A stretch of 64,000 nucleotides of DNA. Origin: Bugula neritina (Eukaryota > Bryozoa > Gymnolaemata > Cheilostomatida > Bugulidae). The DNA is taken from assembly GCA_964035545.1 (NCBI GenBank), contig OZ037772.1, positions 8,418,650 to 8,482,649 of the forward strand, in the 5' to 3' direction. The notes beneath the pieces are model-generated. The model made no database searches. It was not told the DNA's origin and saw nothing but the letters and a program-made list of their open reading frames with translations. How positions within the stretch are numbered: position 1 is the first letter of the stretch; every line of letters begins with the position of its first letter. The position numbers and the translations under genes are program-made. Positions 11,401 to 23,503 of this stretch are shown in pieces.

Positions 11401-14400
11401 ATCAGTATTTGAATTTGTCTTGCTTGATTTTTGATGACTCTGCAAGTAGTTAATTTTTACCGTAACAAAGCCTCTTATACATGGGCTATGTAGATTAGGA
11501 AATTAATCAGCTAGTCTCAAGGTGTCATAACTCCTACTGATGACTTTAGCAACTCAAGTCAGCAATTTTCAAGTACTTAAATTATCAACTACTTAAATCA
11601 ACAAATTTCATACTTAGGATATTAAGCAAAAATATGTTACTATTGATCATTAAATTTTTTTATTGCCACTTAATTTTTAAAATAATATGGAATTTTTTTC
11701 CAGAACTTGAAATATATTTTCTAGCTTAGGTTTTTGTTATTACTGATTGAATAAAAGATTTTGATAAGTAGCCTCAGTTTTATCTCATTTGAGCTGCTGG
11801 GATTGAAGCCCTTCTATACCTTCCCGTTAAAAAGCTAGGACATGCTTTATAATAATGTGACCCAGGAGCCAATGAATCGTTATCCGAAATTAACTCACCT
11901 ACTGGCATAACCCTGTGCACCATGCTGACGTAGGCAAAGTTAGAGCAGCCCTGCTCTATGCCACATGCTGCTTTACATTCCTCAGCTGTACCACAGGCTA
12001 CGATATCTGTAAGCCAATTAAATTAGTTGCACGCCAAAAGTTAAGAAAGCAAACTTGTGAGCATATTGCACATGTAACATACAGTGTCATATTGAAAATA
12101 ACATCATGTCACTGCATGACATGTGTAACACTATATGACATTGTATGACATTGCATGTCACATTGTTTGACACTGCAGGTTATGTGTGACACTGCATGTC
12201 ACATTGTTTGACACTGCATGTTATGTGTGACACTGCATGTTATGTGTGACACTGCATGTTATGTGTGACATGCATGACATGTATGAGACTGTGTGACACT
12301 ATGTCACATATGTCACTGTATGACATGTATGATACTGTATGACATATGATGCCATAAATAAGGGGGTGAGAGCAAGTTATATTGAATGGCCATAAATTAG
12401 TGAAACCAAAGCAGCTGAAGTCATATATTTGTACTTCACAGAAGAACTTATTGTCAACAATTGACTGGTTTAATGTTGTTGTGAAATTTATCAATTCAAT
12501 TAGCACTTTAAATGTTAACTTATGAATTGAAATAACTTTACTTGCTGTCTTTTAAATGTTAGTGCATGAGCTTACATAATACCTGGATTGAGAATCCTCG
12601 CTATCATTCCAGGCCAAACCATGAGAAAGAGGGGTAGTATCTTCAAGTATCCGGCCAAGATGCTACCCCCTTTAGCATGCAATGTGTTTTTAGCAGAAAG
12701 CAGCCTTTGTACTAAAACCTATAAACAAAGTTGATTAATTGGCAATGCAACTTTTAGGAGCCCAAGCTAAAAATGAATTTAATCTAGAAGCATATTCATT
12801 AACAACTTTTAAAATATTCACAAAAGTTAAAATTAATTATTCTGTATTAGAAACTGTTTGGTAACAAGCAGTGAATGACTGACAAGCTTTTTGCACGTGG
12901 GTAATATTTCGAAAGTTCAACTGCCATAAAAATTTTCAAGAAAACTATTTTTTGTTCACTGCCCAACTCCAGTTTTAGCATGCGTTGGTTGAATTTAAAA
13001 TGAAGACGGATAATATATAATATATTAATCAAAACAACACATATGATATATTAAATAATGCAAACTTTAAAGTTTCAATCTAAATTGAGCAAGAGATTAA
13101 AGCATTTCTAGGAAAAATTAATTACATAAAAACTCAAACAAACAAACATGTATTTATAAAACAATAAAACTTTATACAATACTTTATTTACTGCAGATAA
13201 CATTTCATTCACTGAAGATAACCAATATTTACTGCAGATGCCCTGTTTTCTGTTTTGTAAAACTGTCATATATCAAATCAAAAACTTTTTCACATTATCA
13301 GAGAGCTAATTAATCTAACCAACATAATAATATTATGTTTAACACACTACAAAACAAAGTTGTGTCCAAAAGTAGGTAGTATTTTAATGTCATTCAACCT
13401 TATACAGAATTTGCATCTGCACTCCTATAACATAACATTTTTTCATGCATGTATATTAGTTTCAACCTGTCTAACTTTATATAAACAGTGTCGATTGACT
13501 ATAGCTAAAATATTAGATCTATCTTTCAAACCAAAGGCTATGCAACTTCCAAGTTAATTTGTATCACAGTTTTCAGCCAATCAGAACTGCTGGAAAGTCA
13601 ACCAACCTGATCAGTACAGAAGTACCAGTAACTTAGAATAGTAGCTCCAAACAACACCCCAGGCCATGGATAGTTGGGGTCAGATGCGTCTCGAAATATA
13701 TGGTCAAAGTTGTGTGGGGCCTCACCACACGTATCGTTAGTCAACAGGAACTCAGGCGATGGCGCTGTGGCTAGGTATTCTTGCATCATCTTCTCATAAC
13801 CTCCAACTTTTATGAGACCTGCATAGTTGGCAGAACTATTGTATATCTGCATGTGAAGGAAACGAAACTATAAACATTTAAAATAAACAGTTGCCTGAAA
13901 ATACTTTCCTAAAAAATCTTCAAAAGTTATTTAGCTTCACATCTTGCCATAAAATATTTTCAATTAATATATTCATAAGTTGCTATATGTTATGTCTGAT
14001 TGGCGTAGAAATTACTGGATAGAGAGTGGTTTATGCTAGTTAAAGCATTATTCTAGTATTCAATATTTATGGTTGATAATCATAAAATGAAAGTATGTTG
14101 CATTATGTTATAGTTATGTATTACACTCTATTATACTATAATACGCTAATGCACAATATAATAACATCTATTATGCTACACCAAATTATAACAACATATA
14201 TTATACTAAATCATATTATAGCAACTTATAGTGTAATACACTACATTATATTGCAGTAACATATAATATATATGCTGCAGTATACTATATTATGATGAAA
14301 TATATGTCACATACTGAGAACAGATAAAATTGTTCCACCAATCAGAATGACTGCTGTTTGGAGAGCATCAGTGTAGATAACACTAGCCAAACCTCCGACA

Positions 14401-16906
14401 ATTGTGTAGAGTGCCGTGAAGGCGAGTAGGAGTAACACTGCCAGGTATCGGTCCCATCCGAGAGTGTACTGAATTATCAGAGCTCCTCCGTATATCTCAA
14501 TCTAAATTTAGACATTATGATCCTAACTGTTGGAATTGTCCTATGAGCAGCTCCGATTTGGGGGTGAATGAGTGCAGTAGTTTGGAACTCTCAAGTTTGG
14601 AAGTAGAGGACCCAACTCCAAACTTGAGAATCTCAAACTACTGCACTCAGTCACCCCCAAATCGGAGCTGTTTATAGGGCAATTCAAGGTCTACAGTTAT
14701 AAGATTGTTTACTTGGCCTTATAAGCTTAAAACTTATTGAACAAAATTTGAATACCCTGCACGAAAAAAATGTATAGGATTCATTCCAACATCTAAAATT
14801 TTCTGACACTGTTTTTCTGTCGAAGGAGTTTGCAAAAGCATCTATATACTTGAACTGCTATATTATTTGCTGCTGTCCATGTATGCACCATCCTTTATTG
14901 TGTGGAAATCGCTAGAAGCAGTATTAAATTGGAGGTGACTGAGTAAAGTATTTGTATACATAATATTATAGTTGTGAGAACCCCAAGCTTCTAACTCCAA
15001 GACCCCCAAACCATGCACTGCACCAACTCGGTGCTGTTTCAAACAGTTTTATAAAGCCTTATCTAACCTAAATATTTTATACTCTATGTTGATGTTTTTG
15101 AGGGCGGACGCATGAGCCACTCTCTAAAGTTTAATGTTTTGCTAAGGAACCACTGTGCCGCATAGTTTACACTTACAGAAAGTTTGGTTAGGACAAACAT
15201 GATGAGGTTTTGGACAGCGAGATAAACATTGCATCTCTTCCCACCAAATCTTTTCCGGATATACTCGGGGGTAGTGTAGACGCCCGATGAGAGGTACACA
15301 GGCATGAAAATAAAGCCGAGCAGTTGTATGAGAAATAACCCCTAAAACAACATTGGCAAAATTGTCTATAAGCAGCAACAAGTTGGGGTCACTGAGTGCA
15401 GCTGTTTGAGGTCTTGTGTTTGAAGTTAGACTCCAAACTTGAAAACCCAAACTACTGCACTCAATCACCCTTAACTCTGGGCAGCTTATAGATGATTGCA
15501 ACATATTTCACCATTAAAAGTATAAGTACAAGAATAATACTATCATAATATAGGTAAAGGGTCGCATAAATTAGTTATACACTCTGCTATTGGGCGACAG
15601 ACTCACCGTAAACTCATAGCAGACAACAGCGATGCCGTTCACAGAGGCAGCTCCGCCAATTCCCATAAATGAACTGCTGCCAATGTTACTGACGTACAAA
15701 GAGGCTCCCACCTGCATAAGGTCAATAATAATATTATATTAGTTAGAACTCTGACCTAGTAAATAAAATAACCCATAAAATAGTAATACTCGTGTCACAT
15801 TTAATGAAGAGCTCATAGGACTAGTAGAATATAATAAATTACTTGTATAACACTCAATGAAGAGCACTCATAAGACTAGTAGAATAGGTATAGTAAATTA
15901 CCAAATACCAGGTCATGCTTCTCCCAGCCAAGAAATACCCCTCAGAGGTTCCCCGAGAACTTTTCCTCGCAGCCTAGCAAATAAAATATCCTTAATATAT
16001 AACATATTCTTCAAAAAATATATGTGCGTTCAATCTTTTTTTGCATGAAACCAGAATAAGAGAGGATAACTCTAGAGCTTGTATCAAAATCAACTAATCA
16101 ATTATTCAGTCTGATTCTAAAAATTAAATTAAAATCAGGCCAAAGGAAGATACCCTAAAAATAAATAAAAAATGCACTAAAGAATATCATTAATTTAGAG
16201 TTTAGTATACAAAATTACTGGGTCTGCACTCAGAATAAAACATCAAATGTTATGTAAAGAATATGGGCACAGATTAACATGTAGCTTTCAAGTAACAATA
16301 GTATTCATCAATGTAGCTACAAAATTATACACATGTAGTCGGGTAGTGGCCTATTATAATAATGTAGATGGCAATTAAAGCTGAAAAAAGGAACAAAAAG
16401 TAATATGAAAATGCTACTGTAATATAATGTTACTTTAATATGACATGAGTGTTATTATATAATGACTATAATATAATATGACTGACATAATGAAATGGGG
16501 TGTAATATAATGTTGTGTAATGTTATATGATGCAATATAATGACATCATATGACATCGCTGTAATATAACATAACTGTAATATAATAATATAATGTAATA
16601 TAATGCTACTGTAATATATGTTGTGACAATGTAATGTATTAAAGAGATCAAGACTTTGGATATTGCTAAAAGCAGCATCGTGTTGGAAGTGACGAAGTAC
16701 AGTATTTCTTATATACACATCATTGCCCTAACTCAAAAATCAAGACCCCAAGTAATGAACCCAGTGACTACCAACTCTGTGCTTCCTCAAGCTATTTTTA
16801 AGATTTGTCAGTGACTCACCCAAAGTCCGACAGCAACTGTCAGGGTAAAGTGTAGCCCTATTACCACATAGTCCGGCCACTCAACACGAGGCGCCGAACC
16901 CAACAT
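8454..16906 (-). CDS. Sodium/glucose cotransporter-like (SLC5/SGLT family), 13 exons found, about 650 aa
   Basis: Minus-strand exons: 16906-16820, 15973-15902, 15711-15607, 15341-15177, 14501-14315, 13846-13607, 12718-12583, 12006-11899, 11318-11168, 10804-10636, 9790-9575, 9109-9035 and 8693-8454. The product should be a multi-pass plasma-membrane protein that imports sugar or a related solute with Na+. Family marks in order: 'VGLW', '[11 protein letters not shown]', '[11 protein letters not shown]', '[11 protein letters not shown]', '[20 protein letters not shown]', 'PWPGVLFG', '[12 protein letters not shown]', '[12 protein letters not shown]', '[20 protein letters not shown]', 'GQLFNYLQS', and the last helix ending 'WGFFA'. 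Length and the C-terminal anchor fit the family. 'TWWT' near the C-terminus recalls SLC5A9/A10. Every junction keeps phase except 14315 to 13846, which is off by two bases. A very small exon may be missed there, or the donor differs. Its exact substrate is not decidable here. Confidence 0.9.
12113..12345. repeat. Minisatellite of about 19 bp in a cotransporter intron
   Basis: Tandem units close to 'ttatgtgtgacactgcatg', best preserved at about 12180-12270 and degraded to 'catgacatgtatga' variants on the right. It lies in the intron between exons 12718-12583 and 12006-11899. Confidence 0.8.
14533..14685. mobile_element. Fold-back element (MITE-like), copy 1
   Basis: The two halves are near-perfect inverted copies. 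The left arm begins 'gaattgtcctatgagcagct' and carries 'ccgatttgggggtga' and 'gtgcagtagtttg'. The right arm is its reverse complement and ends 'agggcaattc'. It has no coding capacity and lies in a cotransporter intron. Related copies lie at 14905-15055, 15360-15498 and 16640-16800. Confidence 0.75.
14905..15055. mobile_element. Fold-back element, degraded copy 2
   Basis: Contains 'ggaggtgactgag', 'accccaagcttctaactcca' and 'caactcggtgctgttt', which correspond to diverged parts of the arms of the copy at 14533. Intronic. Confidence 0.45.
15360..15498. mobile_element. Fold-back element, copy 3
   Basis: Left arm 'attgtctataagcagcaaca' with 'gttggggtcactgagtgcag'. The right arm carries 'actactgcactcaatcaccc' and 'gcagcttatagatgattgc', inverted to it. 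Same family as 14533-14685. It lies about 20 bp from the acceptor of the 15341-15177 exon. Confidence 0.7.
16440..16630. repeat. Cryptic AT-rich simple repeat
   Basis: Irregular reiteration of 'aatataatg' and 'actgtaatat' in cotransporter intron 1. No unit is strictly periodic. Confidence 0.6.
16640..16800. mobile_element. Fold-back element, degraded copy 4
   Basis: Contains 'gttggaagtgacgaagtaca' near the left end and 'aagaccccaagtaatgaacc' and 'accaactctgtgcttcc' near the right end, matching the degraded copy at 14905-15055. Intronic, close to exon 1. Confidence 0.4.
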
Positions 16907-18369
16907 CTTTCAAGGTCACAGCTGACTGTATAGAACTATAGCTATAGTTTGCTGACAAACCAGAAATTGGTTCTACAAAACTTCAGGAAAGTCGACTATA
17001 CACCAACCAGCCTGCAGGGGTCACAATCAGTCACGAAGCAGATTGAGTTATAGCTGAACTGTTACTTAACCAGTGAATCTTTTAGCTGTTGTAATGTTCT
17101 ATAAACTGTATACTACTAAATTACTCCATGTCAAAGTAGTCCACGTAATTAAATTAAAACAGCTGGTCTTGTTTATCACAGTTGAATAGCTGATCTTGTC
17201 AACTGACTATAAACTGAAGCTGTGAAAAGTTTGAAATGAATAGCTAATTACCAGTTCACAGTTTATCAGTGAAGGTACTTCAAAGTGAGATAAAATTTCT
17301 TGTATAGATAAAAAGATGTCAAATTAACTAGATTCCAATAAATACCTGATCAGCTAAATTTTTATTGCATCATACATGAGATAGTATAGTTATAGAACTA
17401 CTGATCGCAAGTTTAGTATAACCTAGCGTTTTATAAAGTTGATGATTATGTAATAAGAATCCTTTACAAGAAACTCATGCAAGTTTATAGTCATTATTTG
17501 TGAGAAACCCTGATGTAAAGGGTTTTTGTCAAAGCGGGCTAAAAACTTATTTAGATGAGGCACAGGAGCAATTATGACTAGATGCTCTAACATTACCAGT
17601 GGCTTTTGTCTAGGCTCGAATCCATGACCTCGTGCTTATTAGGCAAATGCTCTAACCCTTAGACCACGGCTGCTCCTTTGATAAGAATCCTTTATGTAGG
17701 TTTAATTTTCTAAACAAATTAATTTATATATATTTTAACTGAAATTTTGTATACAGTTACTTAAATTTCATATATTTTCCTTCTATATTATATAGTCTGA
17801 TTTGAAGGCTTTGAAACTTAAAGTTGTATATTTTCTCAATTTCTAAAATTTCATGAATTCATCAATAAACCAATTTTTGTATTTTAATAAAAGTACCAAC
17901 TAGCCTCTACTGACAAAATAAACATTTCAAATGAACCACATCTTTATTGTTTTATTGATTAGTTGATTGATTAACTTTTATTGTTTTCATTAATTATAAT
18001 AGATTGATTCTATAAGAAATGACGCACCAAAAGCAAAGCTTTGTTAAACTCAAAGATGTTGATATATCAAATCAATTACAAGAATTGCTATGCAGATATC
18101 AAATTAGCCTTTCAACATGCAATTTTCAATGAGCGCACAACTCACAAACTGCTATAATTCTTTCATGTCAATAAATTACATTAATTGTTCCTTAGTTTCA
18201 TTTATTACTTCATGCATGTTTTCATAATATACCATGCAACAGATACGACTACAGATAAAACACAGTATTACATAAGAGAAAGTTAATAAAGAATTTACAA
18301 AACTAAACAAAGAATATCGTGTTGAAAATCAGCTAAGATTTGGAATCTCATTAAATATTAAAGTAAATA
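16907..18369. other. Intergenic region between the cotransporter and BCL-2-like gene 2
   Basis: This should hold the cotransporter promoter (genes on the minus strand) and the 3' flank of BCL-2-like gene 2. The only feature I can support is the SINE with target duplications at 17453-17694. The rest is AT-rich single-copy-looking DNA. Confidence 0.45.
17453..17694 (-). mobile_element. tRNA-Thr-like SINE (family B) with 14-bp target-site duplication
   Basis: The element (17467-17680) is on the minus strand and bounded by identical 14-bp repeats 'ataagaatccttta' at 17453-17466 and 17681-17694. Read on the minus strand it starts 'ggagcagccgtggtctaagg', has the head 'cctaataagcacgaggtcat', the core 'atctagtcataattgctcct' and the terminal part 'agggtttctcac'. 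The flanking duplication shows insertion by target-primed reverse transcription and defines both ends of the family. Confidence 0.9.
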
Positions 18370-20010
18370 TTAATCGATTTCTTCAGAAGTTGTCTCATCT
18401 ACACTGGGCAATGGGATGTCTATGTTTCCCTGGAAAACACAATTACCAGATTTACAATTACGTAATGACTAGACATGTATAAAATTTTTATCGAGAATAA
18501 TAAAAAAAAAAAAAAAATCAAATTTTGAAGTTACCTTTAGCATAGAAAATAAATATTTTTATAGGCATAATCTTGAAACAAATTGCATTTAGAGTTATAA
18601 TGATATAGTCAATGTTGTCATATTTGAAACAACTGCAGTGAAATATTAATACTATAGCCTATTCTACTCTATTCCATTATACTATATATTACTTTATACT
18701 ATATTAAAACATACATTTTCACTTAAATGCATTACAATTTAATGTTATATTATTTTATATTATGTATTGTATTACATCATATTGTAATATATTGATATAT
18801 ATAAACTATATATATTGCCTACCACACTTTAGCATATTATATTACACTATATACAGCACTATATATCATATTATATCATATATTATGCTACACTAAAATA
18901 TATTATACTGCATTTAACATATTACACAAAATTATATTACAGAAAATAAAACAAATTATGTGTATTGTGATGATGACTGGCTGTTCAATAAAAACATTTA
19001 ACAGAGTTTCTGTGAGACCCATAGGAGTTATACTCCCATGCATACAACCTGATATCATGTGTTCAATTCACCAGTAAAAGCTTTAGTAGGGGGTGTTTAC
19101 TTACCCAGCCTTTCTGCTGAATTATCCATCTACTGAATCTCTCCCTACTCAAATATTCTATGGCTAGATCTAAGGCTTCCCTAGCCTTACAATTCCTCTT
19201 CAGTTTCACCAACACAGAAACTAGTTGTGCTGCAAACACTACAGCCTGTCGAATGACCAATCAGAAAACAGTGTGAGTGCGCTGTATATAGCATTATAGT
19301 GTAATATTATCTATCATTATATAGTGTAGTATATCTGATATATTTGATATCCACCACTAGGGGAGAACATATCCACCACTAGGGGAGAACATATCCACCA
19401 CTACAGAAAGGATATATATACATCACTAAAAAGAGGATATATCCATTACTCTCTCTTTGCAGTTGCACGATTTGACAATAACAATGACCATCACTAGGGG
19501 AGGATATGTTCTCCACTATAGGGGGAGAGGGAGTGGGGGCGATAGACCCACCACTGAGAGAGTGATCCAGTTGACGCAGGACCCAACAAATCTGTCCATA
19601 GTCCTGATAAAAACTTCACTGCAACCTGGGTGGTCTTCCATCGCCCGCACACAGGTCTTCACAGCCAGGGCTAACTTTACCAATGAGTCCTCTCCTTGAA
19701 AAAGCACCATTCCTACCAAAAGTGCCCACATGATATAATTAATGACTGCAGTTGCATGGATTTATAAAAGTTCTAAATTTTTTATGAAACTTAGTTAAGC
19801 ACAAGTTCAATTTTGCTTTACTCAAATAACTGCAATAAACTTGTGCAAACACTTTAGAGACATACACTGTGTACCCACACTCGTGTGCTATAGAGTGCAA
19901 ACACACACGCACAGGTACGTGAGCGCACACGAGAACACAAGCACACAAGTACACGAGCATACACACAAAACAACAAAGATCCACACACACCCACACAATT
20001 AAATATAAGT

Positions 20011-20104
<94 letters not shown>

Positions 20105-21302
20105 GGAAGTAGCCAAGGTCTAGGGGTTAAAGTGTTTGCTTAGTAAACACGAAGTCACGGGTTCAAACCCCAACATAGGCCATTGGTGATGTTAGGAAGA
20201 GCATCCAGTCATAATTGCTCCTGTGCCTTGCCGGAATAAGTCCTTAGCTCGCTTCAATAGAAACCCCTTTCAATCATGCAGGGGTTTTTCACAGAGATAG
20301 CAACTATAAATTTGTGTGAGCTGAGTATAACACCATATTTAAAATAATTAGTATGAAATAATCACTTACTGATGTCTTCTACTCCACACATCACGTCTCT
20401 TATATAAACATCTGACACATTTATGTTGCAAAACAAATCTGCAAACTCTTCAATCTCTGTAGCCTTAAAACCATCTGCGTCCAACCTGCAGAAACAGTGT
20501 GCTAAGTTTACACATTTCCTTTATGAGAGAACACAAATCCTTATTGGTATAAAAACTCGAGCTCAGTGCAGCTGGAATGCTGTTATAATGATATTCAACA
20601 TAGATGAGGGCACAACTCCATATTATGAGTCACACCAATGAGTCATCTTCTAACAGAAGACATGGAATGTACCATGACTGTGACCATGAGTCATTTTATT
20701 AGTTTCTGCAGAGGAGGTTGTTTTGAGTTAAGTGTAGCTTTTATTTAGATAATTTGAAAAGTTATTATTGCATAATTTGCCTTTAATTATAGTGAGAGAA
20801 ACTATATTTATATAATGGTAACATTACTACTTCAAGATGACATGCTGCTATAACACACCTCTTTTTAAGCAATAAGTTACCTTACAAAATCTTTAAAAAA
20901 TTTTGCAAAAAACTCTTGACTAGTTTCAATAAGGATGAGTAAATGTTGCCGTGGCGCTGGCCTATTTCTATTTGATTGTTTTTATATTTTTTTCCAATCA
21001 AGTTCTTAATTTTTGATATTTTTAAACACTTGTTATTTATTACTACTTTAAAGCAAAAAGAGCTTCTGCTGTGTCCTATAAAATCAGACATGTTTCAATT
21101 TCCATCATTGTTTATCTATTCTATTAATTTGTTTCCAATTTTATATCAAAACTTTAGGAAACAAGTATAAAAATTGCTGAATGCTTATAAGTTAAATATT
21201 ACATAACATTTGCAGACGTTACCTGTGCCAGGCGTAACAAGCGACAACATCACGAGTCTTGAGTCGTTCTGTTAAAGAGGCTATCAAACTACGGCCAGCC
21301 AT
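18370..21302 (-). CDS. BCL-2-family-like protein 2 (five exons, 179 aa)
   Basis: Minus-strand exons 21302-21223, 20485-20370, 19694-19552, 19245-19105 and 18429-18370 join in one frame with phases 2, 1, 0, 0 and end in TAA. The product starts 'MAGRSLIASLTERLKTRD'. A BH1-like segment 'VNWITLSV' + 'AVVFAAQLV' is followed about 40 residues later by a BH2-like segment 'RFSRWIIQQKGW' + 'GNI'. In known BCL-2 family genes an intron interrupts BH2 after the GGW codons, and here an intron follows 'KGW'. The role would be apoptosis control. The short tail 'GNIDIPLPSVDETTSEEID' is acidic and lacks a membrane anchor. The donor after exon 3 (GTGGGT) is the weakest site. Same exon plan as the gene at 4307-7369, so the two are probably paralogues. 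I cannot say pro- or anti-death. Confidence 0.65.
19345..19440. repeat. 22-bp tandem repeat in a BCL-2-like gene 2 intron
   Basis: About three units of 'atatccaccactaggggaga' type followed by decayed units. A related piece in opposite sense ('ggatatgttctccactatag') lies at about 19501-19525, close to the donor of exon 3. Confidence 0.65.
20016..20099. repeat. (AT)n microsatellite
   Basis: About 84 bases of pure TA repeats immediately 5' of a SINE copy. A CA-rich stretch (19895-19996) precedes it. Confidence 0.97.
20106..20325 (+). mobile_element. tRNA-Thr-like SINE (family B), intron of BCL-2-like gene 2
   Basis: A well-kept copy: 'ggtctaggggttaaagtgtt', 'gcttagtaaacacgaagtca', 'gggttcaaaccccaac', core 'gttaggaagagcatccagtc' and 3' part 'aatcatgcaggggtttttca'. 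It abuts the (AT)n tract. Confidence 0.8.
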
Positions 21303-23503
21303 CTTTTGTCTGATAGGCCAAAACGAAAGAATAAATTTAACAAAATTATTTTGTTTATAATAACAAGCAACTAACTATACTGTTGTTTATAAATTTTTTT
21401 CAATAAATGACATCATCACAAAACTATTTCTTTTTGGCTTCAACTGAGAAAATTAAGATATGTTGAATTTTTTTTTTATTTTAAGGAGCAGAGACATTTA
21501 TTTCTGAATTATTGTATGTAAAAAGCTTGTTTTTTGTCCAGAAAATAAATTTATTATAAATTTGATCATTTCATGCATAGATATTCCAAATAAAACTACG
21601 AATTATTATAAAGCGGATAAGTATGTAGGTATGGGAATATTATTATGATACAAATCTAATTGCCTATTTTTAATTATATATTTATATGTAAAAAAGCCAT
21701 GCAATCTTTTACAATAATATATAGTAATCAAACACCTTGCTGGATTACATTGCATGGCATGCACACATATAATGCATATTTTACTCCTTTAAACCCCTGA
21801 ATTAAAACCCATGACACCTGATTTCACTGCTGAACTGGTATTATGAAATGAAACAATATGGCCATGATGTGATTCTTCCCCTTTTTTAAAGAATATGCCT
21901 AAAGTTTGTAATACTGTATGTTTTAGCAAAAATCATTATTACAAATACACATTTCAAATACTATTAGCTTTTCTACTCGATTATATATTAAGCTAAACCG
22001 GTGAATAAGACAGAACTAGAAAATTAGTAAAAGCTGAATAAAAGTTGTAGCAGTAACACTGTTATATATACTCTAAATAGTGACTATTGTTGTCAATGCC
22101 TGCAGTAATATGTATCTAAACTGAAAAAACAGCTGCCCCCACCGGGATTCGAACCCAAGACCTCCGGATTACAAGCATGCGGCACACTGCAAGGACTGCT
22201 GGGTAATTACAGCACTACAACAATGAACGTGCATAGCCTCTTAGAATAACTATAAAGGATTGTTTATTTGATTTATAATAATAAAAAAATATAATAATAT
22301 AGTATGAATATAATAATGCAGCAGACAGCTAAGGAGTTTTTGAAAAGCTAAAAATATGCAAAATAGTAACTTGAAAAGTTTTCTGAAAAACATCAATCCT
22401 TAAATCTTTCCTCAAAAATATGTCTGAGAGATTTGACTTGCATTCAAGCACCTGCTATAAACTGTCACATGACAGGATGACATTGGCAATAAAGGCAATC
22501 ATACTGGTGTTTATATGTTTATTCATATTATTACTTCTGACTGTTCTTATAAAGTTTACACTGAGCAAAGATGAACGTATATAGCATGCAATCAATTTGG
22601 TTTGCCCGAGCAACTATGAAACATTAACTAAAATATAACACAGCTTTATGTCTACAGTTTCGACTTTTTAAAAGGCTGTTGGCTGCCTTAATATGCCTCC
22701 CTCTCTATCTCAAAAATATTCATGCAATTTGAAGACAGCAAACATTTATAAAATTACCAAACCAGCATCAGATTAGCTCTGGTACACATGACTACTATAT
22801 GTGAAAGATACTATATAAGTTTTGTGAAAAAGTGTTTAAAACAATTAATAAATTCTAGACTATGGTCAATGTTTTTGAACTAAATAGTAGCTAGCGCACG
22901 TGTAGGCTACAAACCTATGGATACTTAGACTATGTGTGTAATACCTTTTAAAAATTATGTATATTATCTATTAAACATTAAAAAGTTTTAAAATTATAGG
23001 TATGTAAAGACAAATTTCTAACTGCATCTACAAATACAATTATAGATATTACTTTTATGTGCATGACTAAGCTTTTCTAAGTTTCCTTTATTAGGATAAC
23101 GCATATATGCAATAAATATTATATTTATATTAGCTCTGTGGAGACAGATATCTAAACACCCTTACCATGCATTCATCAGATGTAGTGTTTATATATAATG
23201 TACGTGTTTAATAAAACTGCTTTGTATTACTAGTTATAATGCACATATAAAAAATAAAAAAGGCTCCTCCTAGTTTATCTGCGTAGTGCAATTTAGAATA
23301 ATTCTTAAACATCTGAAACCAGTGAGCTAATTTTTTCTCTGTCTGCACTTTTCCACAAAAGAAAAATTTCCAATTTAATACGCAGCTGATTTGTAGTTAC
23401 TTGAGTTATGGTAGAATAGCTTGGCTTTTAGCATGTCTTTTAGTGTGCCAAAAAGCCCCTTCATTTAGTAAATCACTTTTCGCACACATTGAATGAATAT
23501 GAT
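21303..23503. other. Intergenic region with a tRNA-like SINE and zinc-finger 3' flank
   Basis: The left part should contain the promoter of BCL-2-like gene 2. A family-A tRNA-like copy lies at about 22130-22210 (minus; B box 'gggttcgaatcccggt'). From about 22950 on, the sequence matches the 3' flanks of other zinc-finger units ('agacagatatctaaacaccc', 'aataaatattatatttatat'), so this is the 3' flank of unit A. No exon is supported. Confidence 0.5.

Noticed and set aside
15857..16048. 63-codon plus-strand frame
   Set aside because: Overlaps the minus-strand cotransporter exon 15973-15902, which has clear SGLT residues and good splice sites.
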